Part shown: piece after piece, positions 48,276 through 60,143 of the stretch
How the letters are laid out: each line of letters starts with the position of its first letter
Position numbering within the stretch: position 1 is the stretch's first letter
Assembly (NCBI RefSeq): GCF_000524195.1
Contig: NW_020170453.1
Coordinates: 110,848 to 174,847 of the forward strand
Direction of reading: 5' to 3'
Source: Echinococcus granulosus
Taxonomy: Eukaryota > Platyhelminthes > Cestoda > Cyclophyllidea > Taeniidae
Length of the DNA: 64,000 nucleotides
Translations under genes and position numbers: made by a program
The notes under the pieces: generated by a model
Seen by the model: only the letters and a program-made list of their open reading frames with translations
The model's database searches: none
What the model was told of the DNA's origin: nothing

Positions 48276-51200
48276 TGTTTGCGAGCACCACCAAGGTCAG
48301 TTAGGAGTGGAGAGACAATGAAAGCGGGAGAGAGAGAGAGAGACAGCAAGTGTGCTGAGCGCGCAGTGATGAGAAATGCGCCACAGTTGTGCCTGTGATA
48401 ACACGATTTACCGCACCGCACCCCACCTCAGCCAATCACCGACGAGTGTGCTCTGCGTATATGCCTTGGTGTGCGAGAAAGTACGATTTTGTACTTGTGT
48501 AGGTTTGTTTGCAGGCACAAATGTGAACATTTGTTAAGTCGTGAATAAATTAGACCACTTGTCGAGAACAATCCAAATCTTACATTTATTCTCCCTTTGA
48601 CATCAAGTTTGAGTCCGCTCATTCATGTCTCACTGAAAAGAATTCTACCATGTACCAAATCACTATCGTCTTTCATCCTCAGGGAAGCAAAGCTAGTCTT
48701 TCAATATAGAAACGCTTGATTGGTTAAGATTTGCTCTGTAAAAATGCTCAATAGAGATCGTAGAACCCAATAACCTGACACCCAATTTGATCCGGATCAC
48801 TTAAAGGGATGTAAGAGTAAGCGTATCATCATTCCCTCTTCTTCACCTTCTTTAAGCACTTGTATTAAGCCAAAGGTCCAGTAATATCAAAAGCGCCATT
48901 AATTTATCTCCTGTGGGTAGGACACCAAAATGAGCCAGGCTTCTGCATGCCTGGTTGGGTCCGAGTGACAATTTATGGTCGTATGTTTCGTTTTTTTTGG
49001 GGTTTTTATTCTCCGATGGATCATATGACAGCTCTCCTTTGATATTTGGCCTTATCGGTGCTGAAATTTTTTTTGCTGTAAACATTTGTCATATGTGAAA
49101 TTTTGAGGACACAATCGTGTTTTTCGTTATATAATCCCATGGCTCAATTAGAGGCAAAAGGAGTGGGCTTAAACCTTTTCTAGCCTTCATAGGTAACTTG
49201 GATGCTTGCACTCATCTCCTTTAAAGTGCCCATTGGAAATTATCAGAAGTGTGTGTTGTCTTGGACTAATTTGGCCTTGGGAATGAACCCCTCAACCGAG
49301 CTCTGTTGAGTCTAGAAAGAGCGGTTTTCCTGCTCCTGCTCAATTCTAAGAGAGGAGAGGAGGAAGAAAGAAAATTTGAAAAAAAGAATTAGACCGAATT
49401 ACGGAAATGCTTAGCCATACTACTGAAATTGATTTCAGCCTGCTGACGCCAACAGATACTACTTACAAAATTATAGCATACGCAGATAAAAATGGACATT
49501 AACGTATCAAGCATAATTCAAAGTTACCTCATCAACGAAAGTGGGACTGAAATTTGTTCCACGCTGCAAAACTATGCCTTTCTTAAGGCATCACGAAAAC
49601 AGTTTTTCCCGTAAATTATATGCCAGGTAGCTAAATGTACACAACATTATAAGCAGTAGTAACGCATCACTTTCAAACTTACCTCTGTAAAGTGTACAAA
49701 TCTAATAAGACACTGTTTTTTTGCCTTTAATGTTCTACTTTTGCCCAGTAAAATTAGAAATAATTTTATTAAACTGCAGGAATGCTTAGTCCCCTCATCA
49801 TCAGGATGTGTTGGGAAAAAATTAACCAACTTTTAGCCAAGGGGAAATTCGGCTGACCCATCAAAAAGAAAAGCCAATTGTTCCGCTTAAGAAATTTTGT
49901 CTTTTGAGCCATTTTAACAAAACGCTCTTCAGAAGAGGCAAATCCTCTCGCAGCAACCACGTGCAGGCACAATTTGCTTTGTGACCTTGGCGGCCTAATT
50001 AGTCACCTGAGAGGTAAGCAGAAACACGTCTTTTGGTGTTGATGGAAGACACATGCATCTCTTGCAACTGACAATCTATGAATCAGATGACGCAGTGATG
50101 GTTTTGTCAGTCGCTTCAAATTTGCTTCAATGTCTCTGCTGTTTGTGCAGAAAGACATGTGTGCGAAACCCAGAGACTATGATTGTCATCTATCGCTGTC
50201 AAATTAACGGTTACTTCGTAATCTGAATTGGGCAGATTATTGTGTAAGAAAGATGTGGAATTAGGAGTTACGGCACAGCCTCCTCCTACTTCACTGAGGC
50301 AGGAGCACTTTTTTCATCATCAATGCGGATCCCACTTGGATGCCTTCGAAAAATTTTTTTTTTGCCTACTTGTGACGAAATCATGGGCAGTCAAGCCCAA
50401 ATGATACATCTTGAGAGGTAAATTTAATATTTCTACGAAATAGAGGTGAAATGTAATGGAATATAGCGTTTGAGCGGCGGCTTGGCACTGATGGCAAAAG
50501 GGTGTTTTAAACAAACTTGATTTAGCTTTATCCAGGTTTGGCGCGATTTCCGGTTTTCGGTATTAATATTGATGCCATCATCGCGGCAAAATAAGGCATG
50601 TTTAATATCCCTACGAAACTACTTTTACAAGATACTCCCGTGGAGAGAAAACCTTCGGTGGGGAGTAACTTAGGTGCGTTTGGGGATTTTAAGGGACCTC
50701 CATCTCATGGAAGCTAAGCAACCACTCATTTGCATAAAAGGGGACTTTTGAGTAACAACAAAAGTAGATACCATGGATTTAGCTACTTTGCGTAGTGGGA
50801 AAGATAAATGGAAGCATTGAGTGAACCAAGGTAAGTGTTGCGAGAAGGGGGCGGAAGGCCACCTATTAAGTCCCGCTGATTTTATTAACCCCATGTAAAA
50901 GTCGATGCAACCTTCTTATGTGAGAATTCTGCTGGTAATTTTACTTTTGCGACGTGCGTAAAAGTGCGGTGAAAATACTTTGAGAGTACAAATGTCGCAA
51001 GTTCATTCCCACCCGGGGCTTGAAGCTGAAGACGCAAGACACAGCCTAATCAATTAGTTCGAAGCCACTCTACAGAGTTTATTTGGGAATGTTGTTAGAT
51101 TTCCAAGGACCCTCCTATTCTATGAATAGCGCTTATCGTTTCAGGGATCACTTGCAGACAAAATGTCAACCAGAGGGTAAAAGATATCCCTTGATTGCCG

Positions 51201-52113
51201 AATCCGCGGCCAGGACAATCCACCAATATTATTTATAGCTTGCGCAATAAATCCTTAAACAAAAAAATAAATTCCATTTTATTCAATTCAAATAAGCAAA
51301 TTTTTAGGCGGGTTTGTGGAAGTTTTAACCTACTGATACATAATAAGTAGAAGTATTAATAAAAATCCCAAATGATTAGAGCAGTGGTACATGAATCTGT
51401 GCAGAATTTTTTCAAACCCAAATATGAGTAAAATATGCATGCGCAATAAACCTCATCAGCCATTACAAACTAAGACTCTCACATTTAAGGGTCAGAATGG
51501 CTGGAAGTCTATTTGCACCTTTGATGCCTCCTGATTTTCATATATCATTTCAAGTACTCATTTTCTACTTCTATTTTACTAAGTACATCTTTTTCTATAA
51601 AAAAACAAGTTTGAAAAACGGTTTTATAGCTGAATGATGGTGGATTTGCCAGTCTCCCACATTTGGACCGCCTTTCAAAAGCACTTTAAAGTCTAAGCTT
51701 CCATCAGCCAAAAACCAGTATAATTCATCGTCTTTTGCTTAATATAACAAAAATAAGACAGTGACGTTGAGAATTTGAAATTAAATTTTGCTAGGTCTAT
51801 TCGAAGTCCTCAAGCACAACAATGAATTGTTGAAGAGAAGTTTTCGTAGTCTTCGTCAAACCGTTTTAATTGATGCCTGTCACTGAATGGGTGGGCCAAT
51901 AAGGCCACGTCAAAGCTTGTTGAAGAAGGCTTCTACCTTCCGCTTGCATGCGAAGTCCGTGCGTAATTGGGTGTGGCAGGTTTTATTGACATGGTGACAC
52001 CCACATTCTCGCTGATCTGTTCGTGAAACCAACCAAAGCATTTCCTTTGAAGGTCGCACTAACTAATAATTGAGTTAAGTGGAGTCTCAATTCAAGATCC
52101 ACTTCTCCCTCAC
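48276..52113. other. Intergenic region between the BTB gene and the Kunitz cluster
   Basis: A divergent interval of 3.8 kb. It holds a GA-dinucleotide run at about 48328-48343 near the BTB gene start. Otherwise it is AT-rich sequence without a supported gene, RNA or repeat. Confidence 0.45.
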
Positions 52114-53929
52114 ATGCATCTACCATTCCTACTTCTATTCCTTCTGGCCTTCACCGGCTCTCAAGGTTCGTCTCTTTCAAAATATCACCTTTCTGGTTCT
52201 TTCATTATCTTGCATTTGCGCGTACCATATTTTAAAGAGACTTAGTCTTCTGAAAATGTCATGCTACGCAAGAGGCTAAGTAGAACATTATGGTAGGTAA
52301 ATGGAGGGGCTGGTGGAATTGTAATAGAAGTAACTTGAACGGTTCTTTGTAAGGCCAGAATGACATTAGGTGTCTAATTATGATGAACTTATTTAAAAAG
52401 AATTAAACTCTTAATTACCAACTTTTTACTAAACCCTCAGAATGTAGGACATAGCAATATAGAATGTCGCCTCAGGTAACCTAAGGAACTGTCATTTATA
52501 TTTTAAAAGATTGCTCTGTATTTTACTAAATCTACTACCTATTCCTGTAGCAAAGTAATTGTGCCAAAGTGCTTTCTTTACAAGTGTTTTGCTCAAAGTC
52601 ACTTACAAAATGTCCTTCTCATAGGTGTTGAACTTTTGACTTCCGATTAACAACTAGCAATACCGAAAAGCAAACGCCAGATTTGTTTTAAAACTAGTTT
52701 TACTTTACATGGGCTTTGGCTCTAGAGATTAACTTGCCTTATTAATGTGATTAGCCTAAGCTGTCTTTATGCCTCAAAGCAAATTTGATTTAGACATTTG
52801 AAAGATGCTGTTTGTGCCCTCCAGATATTCGCAAAACTTATTAATGTTATGTTCTCAAAACACAAAGTAACTTGCGGTGAATCTAGGAAATGGTAAACAT
52901 TTAGTCTGCCTATTCTATTGTTAAGAAGATTTATGAAGCGTCTAAGTGAATAGCCGCTTTATTTTTCGACTATAATTCAAAGTGGATAGTTCAAATCGAC
53001 TAACACCTCAAGCTAAGGTGACCTTCTTACTGGTACCATGTTGAATGCCCCTCTAGTATGGGTACCATTCACAGGACACCTGGGGTAAAAACTCATTGAT
53101 ATTGTACAGCCCCTCAAATAGCCATTTTCAAAGTAATGTAGCGCTTTTTGTGGCACAAGGCAATTCACTTCAACTGTTAATCTCAACTTTTTTGACGGCA
53201 TCAATTAATTTGGTTGGTTAAAACACAATTTTGATGCTGGGAATGGACGTAAATAGGTGGAAATTTTGAGCAATTTTAGGTTTGACTTCCCAAAAGCAAA
53301 AACTATTAAGCAAAAGTCAAGTGCTTGTCTCTAACTTGCAGTAATTAGATTAGCATAGACGTTTAAGATATGTTGAGTGTGTCGATCAGGTTGAGACATT
53401 GTCAAGTTAGCTTTAATAATGGAGACCAAAGAGTCCCCAGTTTTAATTATAATCACATTTGTTCATGCATTTCATTGTGCGAAAGGCAAAACGTCATTAC
53501 TAATATAGTAGCCGCAGCAGCGCTTTATATTCTTCTTTGTTTTTGGAAAAAAATGAAATGTTGATTCTAAACTAAACATGTTTGATGCACGAGGCCGTGG
53601 ATGCTCTTTCGGCTGTAGTGAACCAGCAACTCAAAGCTAATAAAATATTTTTCCTAAAATTGTTTGAGCATAAGTGTGATGCATATCATGATGCCCTTTC
53701 TTCGTTACTCTTCCCTCTCCACATCCCAGGCCTTCACAGAGACTGCAAGGATCCCATTGACCCAGGTCGTGGCAGAGCAGCCTTCCGGCGGTTTGCCTAC
53801 GATGCGGATGCCAAGGGGTGTCGTTCCTTCATCTGGGGCGGTTGTAATGCCAACAAGAATAACTTTGAGACGCTGGAGGAGTGCCAAGCCAAGTGCGAGC
53901 ATGGCCGTCCCCAATGCTCCATCGCCTAG
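52114..53929 (+). CDS. Secreted Kunitz-domain protein lacking CysII, with an extra C-terminal Cys
   Basis: Two exons: 52114..52165 (signal peptide, 52 nt) and 53730..53929. The intron is 1564 bp, GT-AG (donor GTTCGT), phase 1, and exon 1 has the same length and phase as in the neighbouring Kunitz genes. The 83-residue product begins MHLPFLLLFLLAFTGSQ, a typical signal peptide. The Kunitz core has DCKDPIDPG, FIWGGCNANKNNF and EECQAKC. Cysteines are at 23, 48, 56, 69, 73 and 80. Position 32, which is CysII in the paralogues, is Gly, so the CysII-CysIV bond cannot form; Cys80 is an extra residue four from the end that might pair with Cys56. Position 33 (P1-equivalent) is Arg. It is expected to be secreted. 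Whether it inhibits proteases or acts elsewhere cannot be read from the sequence. Confidence 0.88.
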
Positions 53930-55858
53930 CCTGAGCCTGCCCTCGGAATCGCTGCCAATTTTCCTGTCATAATAACAGAAGGCACTAATCGAGATTTGGG
54001 TATTAAATATTTTAGATTAAGGACTTTGGCAGCTTTTCAAGAGTATTCGCCTAATTAATTCACTTTTTAACGCCACTTGCATACAATTAAGCGCTCGAGG
54101 GGTCATGAGTTGAAGTGGCAGTTTGTCATTAAAAATTACGCCTTATAGGTCTAATAACCAGCCCTTCAGGTAGTAAAGCCTGCAATTTGACCAGCCTAGC
54201 ATCCACTTTGGAGGCGTCACGAGGGGCATGAGCTGTAAGATGACGCATGAACCGTAAAAGTTGATGCAGTTATAGGTCCCAGAGGATAGCGATGTCCTCC
54301 TAAAAACACCATATCCTTCAAACCCTACCCTTTTGAAGTGCACTTCTCTTACGGCATTTCTTGAGGTCCTGCACACGTCAGAAGGTCCTTAATGCAGGAT
54401 TACTTTTCCAATTCACCCAGTTTATTTTTTTGTCATTTAAACGAATACCTTCTAACATAAAAATTTGGATCATGAGGAAAACAAATAATCTTTCTTGGAT
54501 GTTGGTCAGTGATGGCAGATAAGTTGCTACTTAAAATGTCAAGGCATTATAACATCCAAAAGGCATTTCTAAGCTTCAGAAAAGGCAGTGGCTCGTTGTT
54601 CATTTCCATCACGATTGAACTAGGCAATTGTCACTCTCCTTCCTGACCAGGAAGGGTTCATTTATCCCTCAGGGTTGCATGTTGTAATTTGGGTATCATA
54701 AAACGGCACTGATTTGGGGAAGTAAGGAATCGCTGGACCGCAGAACAAACCAGGCTTTGGACTTTCCCGTAGTTTTGAGGTCATAGAAGTGCACGTTATG
54801 GTTCAAAGATTCAAAGCCAGACACTTTGAAGGAAGGCAAGAAAACTTACCTCAAAATAGTGGATCAGTTGGAGGAAGAGGCTCTCCTCATACCGCATTGC
54901 ACTTTGGACCAGGAGGAAGGCACTGCCTCATCCTCCGTATCTTCCTCATAATCTTCCATGCAATTCGTCATTTCCTGTTAACATTGGAAAATTTCTTGTG
55001 TAACAGACACTTCGGAAAGAAAACTAAGGCACAAAGGTGACTAGAATTTGGAGCATTGTTGTCCGCTATTTCAGAAGGCGAATCCGTGAGCTCTCTTTTA
55101 TAAGTAGGGTCTCCACAAAACCTACTGTCCCTCAACAACGGTAATAACCTGGTGATGTGTTAGCGAGTCTCCTGATACCTCTCGAGGTCAACGATCAGAT
55201 AAGTGGTAGAAAAGGACGTCAGAGCAGATGACGCAATAACTACGCAATGGAGGGCTGCGGTCAATGTGTACGAGCAGAGTATGTCTGGGTGTGAGTCTGA
55301 GTGTCGATGGTTCTAGCTGCGCGTGGTTACAGCAACTGGCTGACCTCGGTCTTTAAGTGGTTATTAGTACAGTTAAAGTACATCTCAACTTGATATGAGA
55401 CAATCAGGAGAGAGTGAGCGAGAGTACGACCCTCTCGAATGTTCAGAGGTTAGGATGCCATCAAATCTTCTGAGAGATCAAAGAAGAACATTTTTCCAAA
55501 GCTGAAAACACAAATCTGTGGGTTAGGGCCATAGGCCTAAAAGTTATCAAAACCGAATCAAGCAATAATGCAGCAGGTGGCCACGGACCGCATACCTGAG
55601 CGATCATTTAAGTTTAGGCTACGTAATTCTGACCTGTCAGAAGTGCTCATACCAAAGCCTTGTACCTCAGAAGGGGACCTTTAACACCATTGGAATAAAT
55701 AGAGAAAAAGAAATTTGTGACCTACCACAGGAGCATGAAAACGTCGTCTCCTTCAAAATGTTGCATTACCTCACGAAAGAGGCAAGTGAAGACATTAAAA
55801 ACCAATTAATGCAACCTCAAGATGCAAAACCACAACGAGAAAAACAAGACTGGAAAAT
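53930..55858. other. Intergenic region inside the Kunitz cluster
   Basis: Between the plus-strand and the first minus-strand Kunitz gene (tail-to-tail). A minus-strand acidic frame near 54840-54990 is bounded by splice-like sites but ends quickly; I do not call it. Nothing else is seen. Confidence 0.4.
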
Positions 55859-55872
55859 TAAACGCGCGTTTA
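55859..55872 (-). promoter_or_regulatory. 14-bp palindrome TAAACGCGCGTTTA in the 3' flank of a Kunitz gene
   Basis: A perfect palindrome (18 bp counting the flanking AT bases) 57 bases past the stop codon, probably in the 3' UTR. The identical 14-mer sits at the matching place behind the 60.1-kb paralogue, and a broken copy lies near the pseudogene. Confidence 0.6.
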
Positions 55873-55929
55873 ATGAGTGAATGAATGATGCGGTCACATA
55901 TTTATGACTGTCTTCATAGTATGCGCACC

Positions 55930-56512
55930 TTAGTGACCGCACATGCTCTCACATTGCTCCTTCGAGTGGAATTGATTCTTGTTGCCACCGCAGCCACCGT
56001 AGATGAAGCGAACACACTCTCCTGACTCCTGATGGAAACCCCACCTGGGGAAGTAGGCGCGGCAAAAGCCCGGATCAAGAGGCAATTTGCAGGGGTCAAT
56101 GCGAGCTGAAGACATGGAAAAAAAGGGTCAAAAAGCTGGAAATTACATTCGCTAGCGATGTGAAAACACGTACAACCGTTTCAATTAGCCAGTTTTCTGC
56201 TATCCCATTGGCCAAAATTCATGAAAACACCATTGCATCACTACTGTTAGGATTTCTCAACGCTAGACAAATCAGACTACGAGGCGATGACAAGATAGGA
56301 AGAGGTGTGACAAGGGTATAGATATCTGATGGACTTGAGAGTAACGGCCCTCCACAATCGGTACAAGCTATGGCAATGTATGCAAGGGGATTCAAGCGAG
56401 CCAAAGAAGAGAATGAGGTAAGGTGAGAGCAAAGAGGGGATAGTAGCGACAGGAACGTACCTTCAGAAAAGCTGATGGCCACGAGAAGGAAAAGCGCGAA
56501 GGCGGCAACCAT
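55930..56512 (-). CDS. Secreted Kunitz-type serine protease inhibitor, P1 Arg
   Basis: Two exons: 56512..56461 (signal peptide, donor GAAG|GTACGT, phase 1) and 56105..55930 after a CATGTCTTCAG acceptor. The intron is 355 bp and the product 75 residues. The signal peptide is MVAAFALFLLVAISFSE; the mature part begins ARIDPCKLPLDPGFCRAYFP. All six Kunitz cysteines are in place (23, 32, 48, 56, 69, 73) with FIYGGCGGNKNQF and EQCESMC. The P1-P1' pair after CysII is Arg33-Ala, which in this family usually means trypsin-like targets. Such single-domain secreted inhibitors are a known multigene family of tapeworms. A TATA box and an ETS-like motif lie upstream (separate entries). Confidence 0.93.
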
Positions 56513-56580
56513 CTTTGCTTAGCAGCAGTGAATTTGGAGGGCTTTGTGGATTCCGTGGGTGGGCTCATCCTTTCGCCCTC

Positions 56581-56587
56581 ATTTATA
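56581..56587 (-). promoter_or_regulatory. TATA box of the 55.9-kb Kunitz gene
   Basis: TATAAAT on the minus strand, about 70 bp upstream of the ATG, within a GACTATAAATGA context that is repeated at the 61.4-kb paralogue. Confidence 0.6.
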
Positions 56588-56594
56588 GTCTGCA

Positions 56595-56608
56595 CCGGAA
56601 GTAATTTG
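56595..56608 (+). promoter_or_regulatory. Repeated ETS-like motif CCGGAAGTAATTTG upstream of TATA
   Basis: Immediately upstream of the TATA box. The core CCGGAAGT is the classic ETS/GABP site. The same 14-mer occurs twice upstream of the other minus-strand Kunitz gene, and its first ten bases recur at 56734-56743. Confidence 0.45.
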
Positions 56609-57799
56609 GTCCCACAGTTTACATTTCCACGGATAAATTGAACTTAACGACACGATCAGGCACACACAGTGGCTAAGGGGGGCATCAAAAAAGCCTCTTA
56701 ATGATGCAGTATTCCAAAATGGTAAAGTCTCAACCGGAAGTAAGAAGCTTTTTGCCATGAGAACATCACAATAATTGCCTAATCTTGACTGGAATTGCAC
56801 TACAGCATCCCCTTTCCATTATTCTTGCTCTACTCTTATACAATTTACTGGAGTTCATTGTATGGAGTTATTTAGAATGGAGCTTTGACCACTTGTACAC
56901 AAAAAAGGTTGACATTAGGGTTTGGCTTTTGATTATGGGGTCATTTTGACAACTAGTTTCTAATTTGAAAGAAGCAGATAGGGTTGATGTGCCATGCCTG
57001 TGCAAAAAGTTGCGCAAGTTAGTTCTAAGAAAGAAATTGCTCTCTTTCTAGGTACTTATGATTTCTGACTTGATCTCACAACGGCATTCTGGAGGAGTAT
57101 GGAACTGTAATTTCCTGTGGAATCAAAGACATCCCGGTGTTGACCAAGCCCGAATGAACTTAACCTTACTGTGTGCCTCGTCGAAAATAAGTTACTCCCG
57201 AAGGTACAATCGCACATTCATTAAAAAGCACTATTTTAGTAGTCGCTTTATCCCGCAGTACTTAGAATGGCATTTCCTCAACAGTAAGTCCGACATTTCT
57301 TGAGCCAGCAAAAAACACTCACCATTAATTTTCTCATTCATTTGATATTTGCCAAGTAGAGGTAACTCTCCCACCAAAAATGTCTCTTCAATTTAAAATC
57401 TACAACAATTTGGTAATTATTTCAACGCTCACGCTGTTAAATGTTACGATATGTCTGGAAGCACGAGAAATTTCCTACAAATAATTTTTCTTCAACAGGT
57501 TGCAAGGTGCTCACTTATCCCATGTTCATTTCATTTAAAAAATGCTGATGAAGCTAAAGTTAAGTGAGCAGATGGAGGGATAATTTGGTAGGCAAGTTAT
57601 TTGAGTGGTCATTGTATGTAGGTCAGTGCATTAGTTGGGAAGAAGACTCCTCCAAATCTACCTTTCACAGGTGCACAACTAAAGCATACAGTGCAAAAGC
57701 GCTAAGATACTTGAAATCTCGCCCAACAAACAAGAAGGGTAGGCACACATAGTTTGCAAGAAGTAGTCGAAGTGATAACATGCGATAGTCCGCACAGTT

Positions 57800-58144
57800 T
57801 TGATTGTTTCTCAAACCATTGACTGTGAATATGACAAACTCTTAGTTTGTAATTTCGCTCCCAAAGTTTCTTACCACTTAGTTGCAGTGTCGAAGTACCC
57901 GATCGCCTACGCGCTCATTAATCTCATGATATCGTGCCTACTTAAAAATGAAAACCTCAATGACAGTTTAAAACAAGTTTGTAACGATCTTGCTGGAAGC
58001 CATCACTCAGAATTGTTAGAAGATCATCAACTGCAAAGTTGGTTGATTACGTTTGATGTACAAAGTTTGATTAAATCATTCACTTACAAAGAAATTCAAT
58101 TTATTTTCGAGCGCGATGGAGAACTTGGCGATATTTTCTCTTAG
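57800..58144 (+). pseudogene. Possible Penelope-like reverse-transcriptase fragment
   Basis: A 114-codon open frame. The segment LQSWLITFDVQSLIKSFTYK resembles the S-F-D-V-x-S-L-F-T-x-V block of Penelope-like reverse transcriptases, and the preceding YPIAYALINLMISCLLKNEN fits the upstream helix where these have P-x-Y-x-L-A-K. No further reverse-transcriptase or GIY-YIG part is seen and a stop follows soon, so it would be a dead fragment. It could also be coincidence. Confidence 0.35.
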
Positions 58145-58184
58145 CCGAGTTTGGAGAAGGTATAAATGGTTAATAAAATTTATT

Positions 58185-58197
58185 TAAACGGTATTTA
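58185..58197 (-). other. Degenerate copy of the Kunitz 3' palindrome
   Basis: TAAACGGTATTTA followed by AATAGATGATTGGTGCGGT aligns with the 3' flank of the 55.9-kb gene, marking the 3' end of the Kunitz pseudogene. Confidence 0.45.
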
Positions 58198-58295
58198 ATA
58201 GATGATTGGTGCGGTTACATTCCTGTAACTATCCCGGCCAAGGCTTGTCTGCTTTGACGACCACACACTACCTTAAAATTAAACTTTTTATCAGA

Positions 58296-58738
58296 TCAGT
58301 TCTCGTTGCCACCACAGCCACTGTAGTTGAGGCGAATGCGTGGATTTAATCTAGGGTTAAAATCTAATCTCTTGAAGGATTTACGTTATGGGCCTGCGTC
58401 TCTTGGCAACGTGCACACAGGGTTCAAATTGGCTGAAAATACGGGAGGAAAATATCTTTGCATATCCACACCAGCGAATTAGCTGAGCGTAATAGATTTG
58501 AGGAAAAAGTGGTGCATCTATCAGCTGCAGAACAGGCAAAGTGGTAAATGGTGCAGGAGCAGTTGCAGTTAAGGGTAAGGCATTGTCGCCTTATTGTCTC
58601 TGAGTTCAGCTAAAACCTATGCTTGCATAATGACCAAAAAATGGACACATTGAATATACGATAGCAAGCACAGGACTCTTAAATACCTTCAGAGAAGCTG
58701 AGGACCATAAAAACGTAGAGGGCCAAATCAAGGCTTAT
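58296..58738 (-). pseudogene. Kunitz inhibitor pseudogene
   Basis: Exon 1 remnant 58738..58687 keeps the 52-nt length, phase-1 end and GAAG|GTATTT donor, but codon 1 is ATA. Exon 2 remnant runs from 58432 (TTTTCAG acceptor) to about 58296. It retains CTLPRDAGP, the place of CysII is a TAA stop, later cysteines of the loop are lost, and YSGCGGNEN corresponds to YGGCGGNKN before another stop. The order and spacing match the active genes on both sides, so this is a decayed tandem copy. Confidence 0.85.
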
Positions 58739-58944
58739 TTCCGGTGAATAGTGAAGATGTTGGCAAGTGCTCTGCTCCTGCGCCTTTTACACTTCACCAG
58801 TGCAAGTATTTATTTTAGACGTGAGTGGGATTTATGATACTGGGAACATAAGTATTGGCAACGAGGTTTAAAATCTATTTCTTAAAAATTCCTCATTGGA
58901 AAGGCCTGGTTTGACAGGCAGTTCCGACGCTTTTTAACAGCATG
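58739..58944. other. Upstream flank of the Kunitz pseudogene
   Basis: Aligns with the sequence upstream of the ATA-type exon at 60612-60663 (for example GCGCCTTTTACAC versus ACGCCTTTTTACTC), so both ATA exons descend from one duplicated segment. Confidence 0.5.
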
Positions 58945-59123
58945 TGTAGGGCACCAAAACTTTGCTGAGGAGGAAAGAAGACATCATGATAGGGCAGTAC
59001 ATGTATTGTCAACGCACAGAGGGGCTGGGGGGTTTACCGGCATGACCCGGAGACCTGACCACCCAGGGGAATTACCAAGGCCGGGGCTTTAAACAAGCAA
59101 CTAAAGTACTGCAAATATTTACA
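58945..59123 (-). repeat. LTR-like short repeat (family R1), reverse orientation
   Basis: Read on the minus strand it starts TGTAAATATTTGCAGTAC, carries GGTCTCCGGGTCATGCCGG and ends GGTGCCCTACA, matching the 27-kb copy best. It is inserted between Kunitz units. Confidence 0.5.
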
Positions 59124-60065
59124 ACTTGATTTGAAAAGAATGTCAACTATGTCAATTGTAAAATGCCTTGAACATCACCTGAAGGGTAAATTAATTCGTC
59201 AAACGGGAGCATTATAATTCCTTGAAGACGAGTACTTGCGTTAACTTATCTCGGCAAAAGCCAATCTTTTAAAGTGTGGAAAGTATGCATCATGATTGAA
59301 CTTTTAGCTAGACGGGCTTTATAATCCTGCTGTTTGTTGAAATGTCTCGTCACCAGCCACAGCTCTGTGGTGATGCTTACTCGCCCCGACACTGGGCAGG
59401 TTGGGGAAGGCTCGGTCCCGCCCCATTCAGTGAGTCTTGAATTCGGATTTTAGGGAATGCCATAGGTGCTGAAATGCCACTTTTTACTAGTGGATGGTAT
59501 TTGTTCACGGCGAAATCGGTTGCCTAAGCACATATGCACATATAAGGTGAAGATATCGCCGTATTCGCTTAAGTGTCTTTGCGTCACCTCACACATGTTA
59601 GGGTGGTATTTCATGGTATAAAATCGCAGTTAATAGAGCCTTCTCCAAGTCTATCATCTACTTCAAGCATCTTGCGTCCGTTATACAAACAACGATTCTT
59701 CAAGCAACTAGACAACAGTATCCACACTTTAAATAAGAAGTGCTGTTATTCCAAAATGGGAATCGACCGGAAAGAGCGTTCAGTCTGCTCAAGAGAACTA
59801 GAGTGAAAGTAAGAACACCCATGTCATCAGCACACCCTAATAAGCCGCAATAAGCCATACTAGCCTTCACTAGCCACCAAAAGAACTGAATGTCTGAGGT
59901 CCTAATGCATGGGCAGATGATTTGGATCCTCCCTTATTTCGACGACATTTAGTGTAGCCCATTTCTACGAGCACTTCAATAACATCAGTGGCACAAATTT
60001 ACAAGCGACAAGTCTAAGCCAGCAAACCCCATTTGGGGAAAGCCAAAACGCCGTACCACATCATT
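59124..60065. other. Spacer between Kunitz units
   Basis: A 77-codon plus-strand frame at 59573-59806 has no recognised relatives. No other feature is supported. Confidence 0.4.
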
Positions 60066-60079
60066 TAAACGCGCGTTTA
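60066..60079 (-). promoter_or_regulatory. Palindrome TAAACGCGCGTTTA in the 3' flank of the P1-Leu Kunitz gene
   Basis: Identical to 55859-55872 and 64 bases past the stop codon here, while the surrounding bases have diverged. This suggests a kept 3'-UTR or 3'-end element. Confidence 0.6.
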
Positions 60080-60143
60080 GGAAATAAGTGATACAGTCGA
60101 TGAGGCTTCACCCAACAGTTTTCAGAAGTCACCTCCGAATGTC

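Larger units (their letters stand above)
56513..57799. other. 5' flank of Kunitz gene, duplicated at 61.4-61.9 kb
   Basis: Matches to the flank of the 60.1-kb gene continue well beyond the promoter, for example GGTAATTATTTCAACGC versus GATAATTATTTCAACGC and GCAGATGGAGGGATAATTTGG versus its counterpart near 61795. The duplication unit thus included more than 1 kb of upstream DNA. No gene is recognised in this stretch. Confidence 0.5.

Noticed and set aside
54840..54990. Possible minus-strand acidic exon with a GTAAGT donor
   Set aside because: The acidic frame hits a stop before the donor, and the frame that reaches the donor has a purine-rich, poor acceptor.
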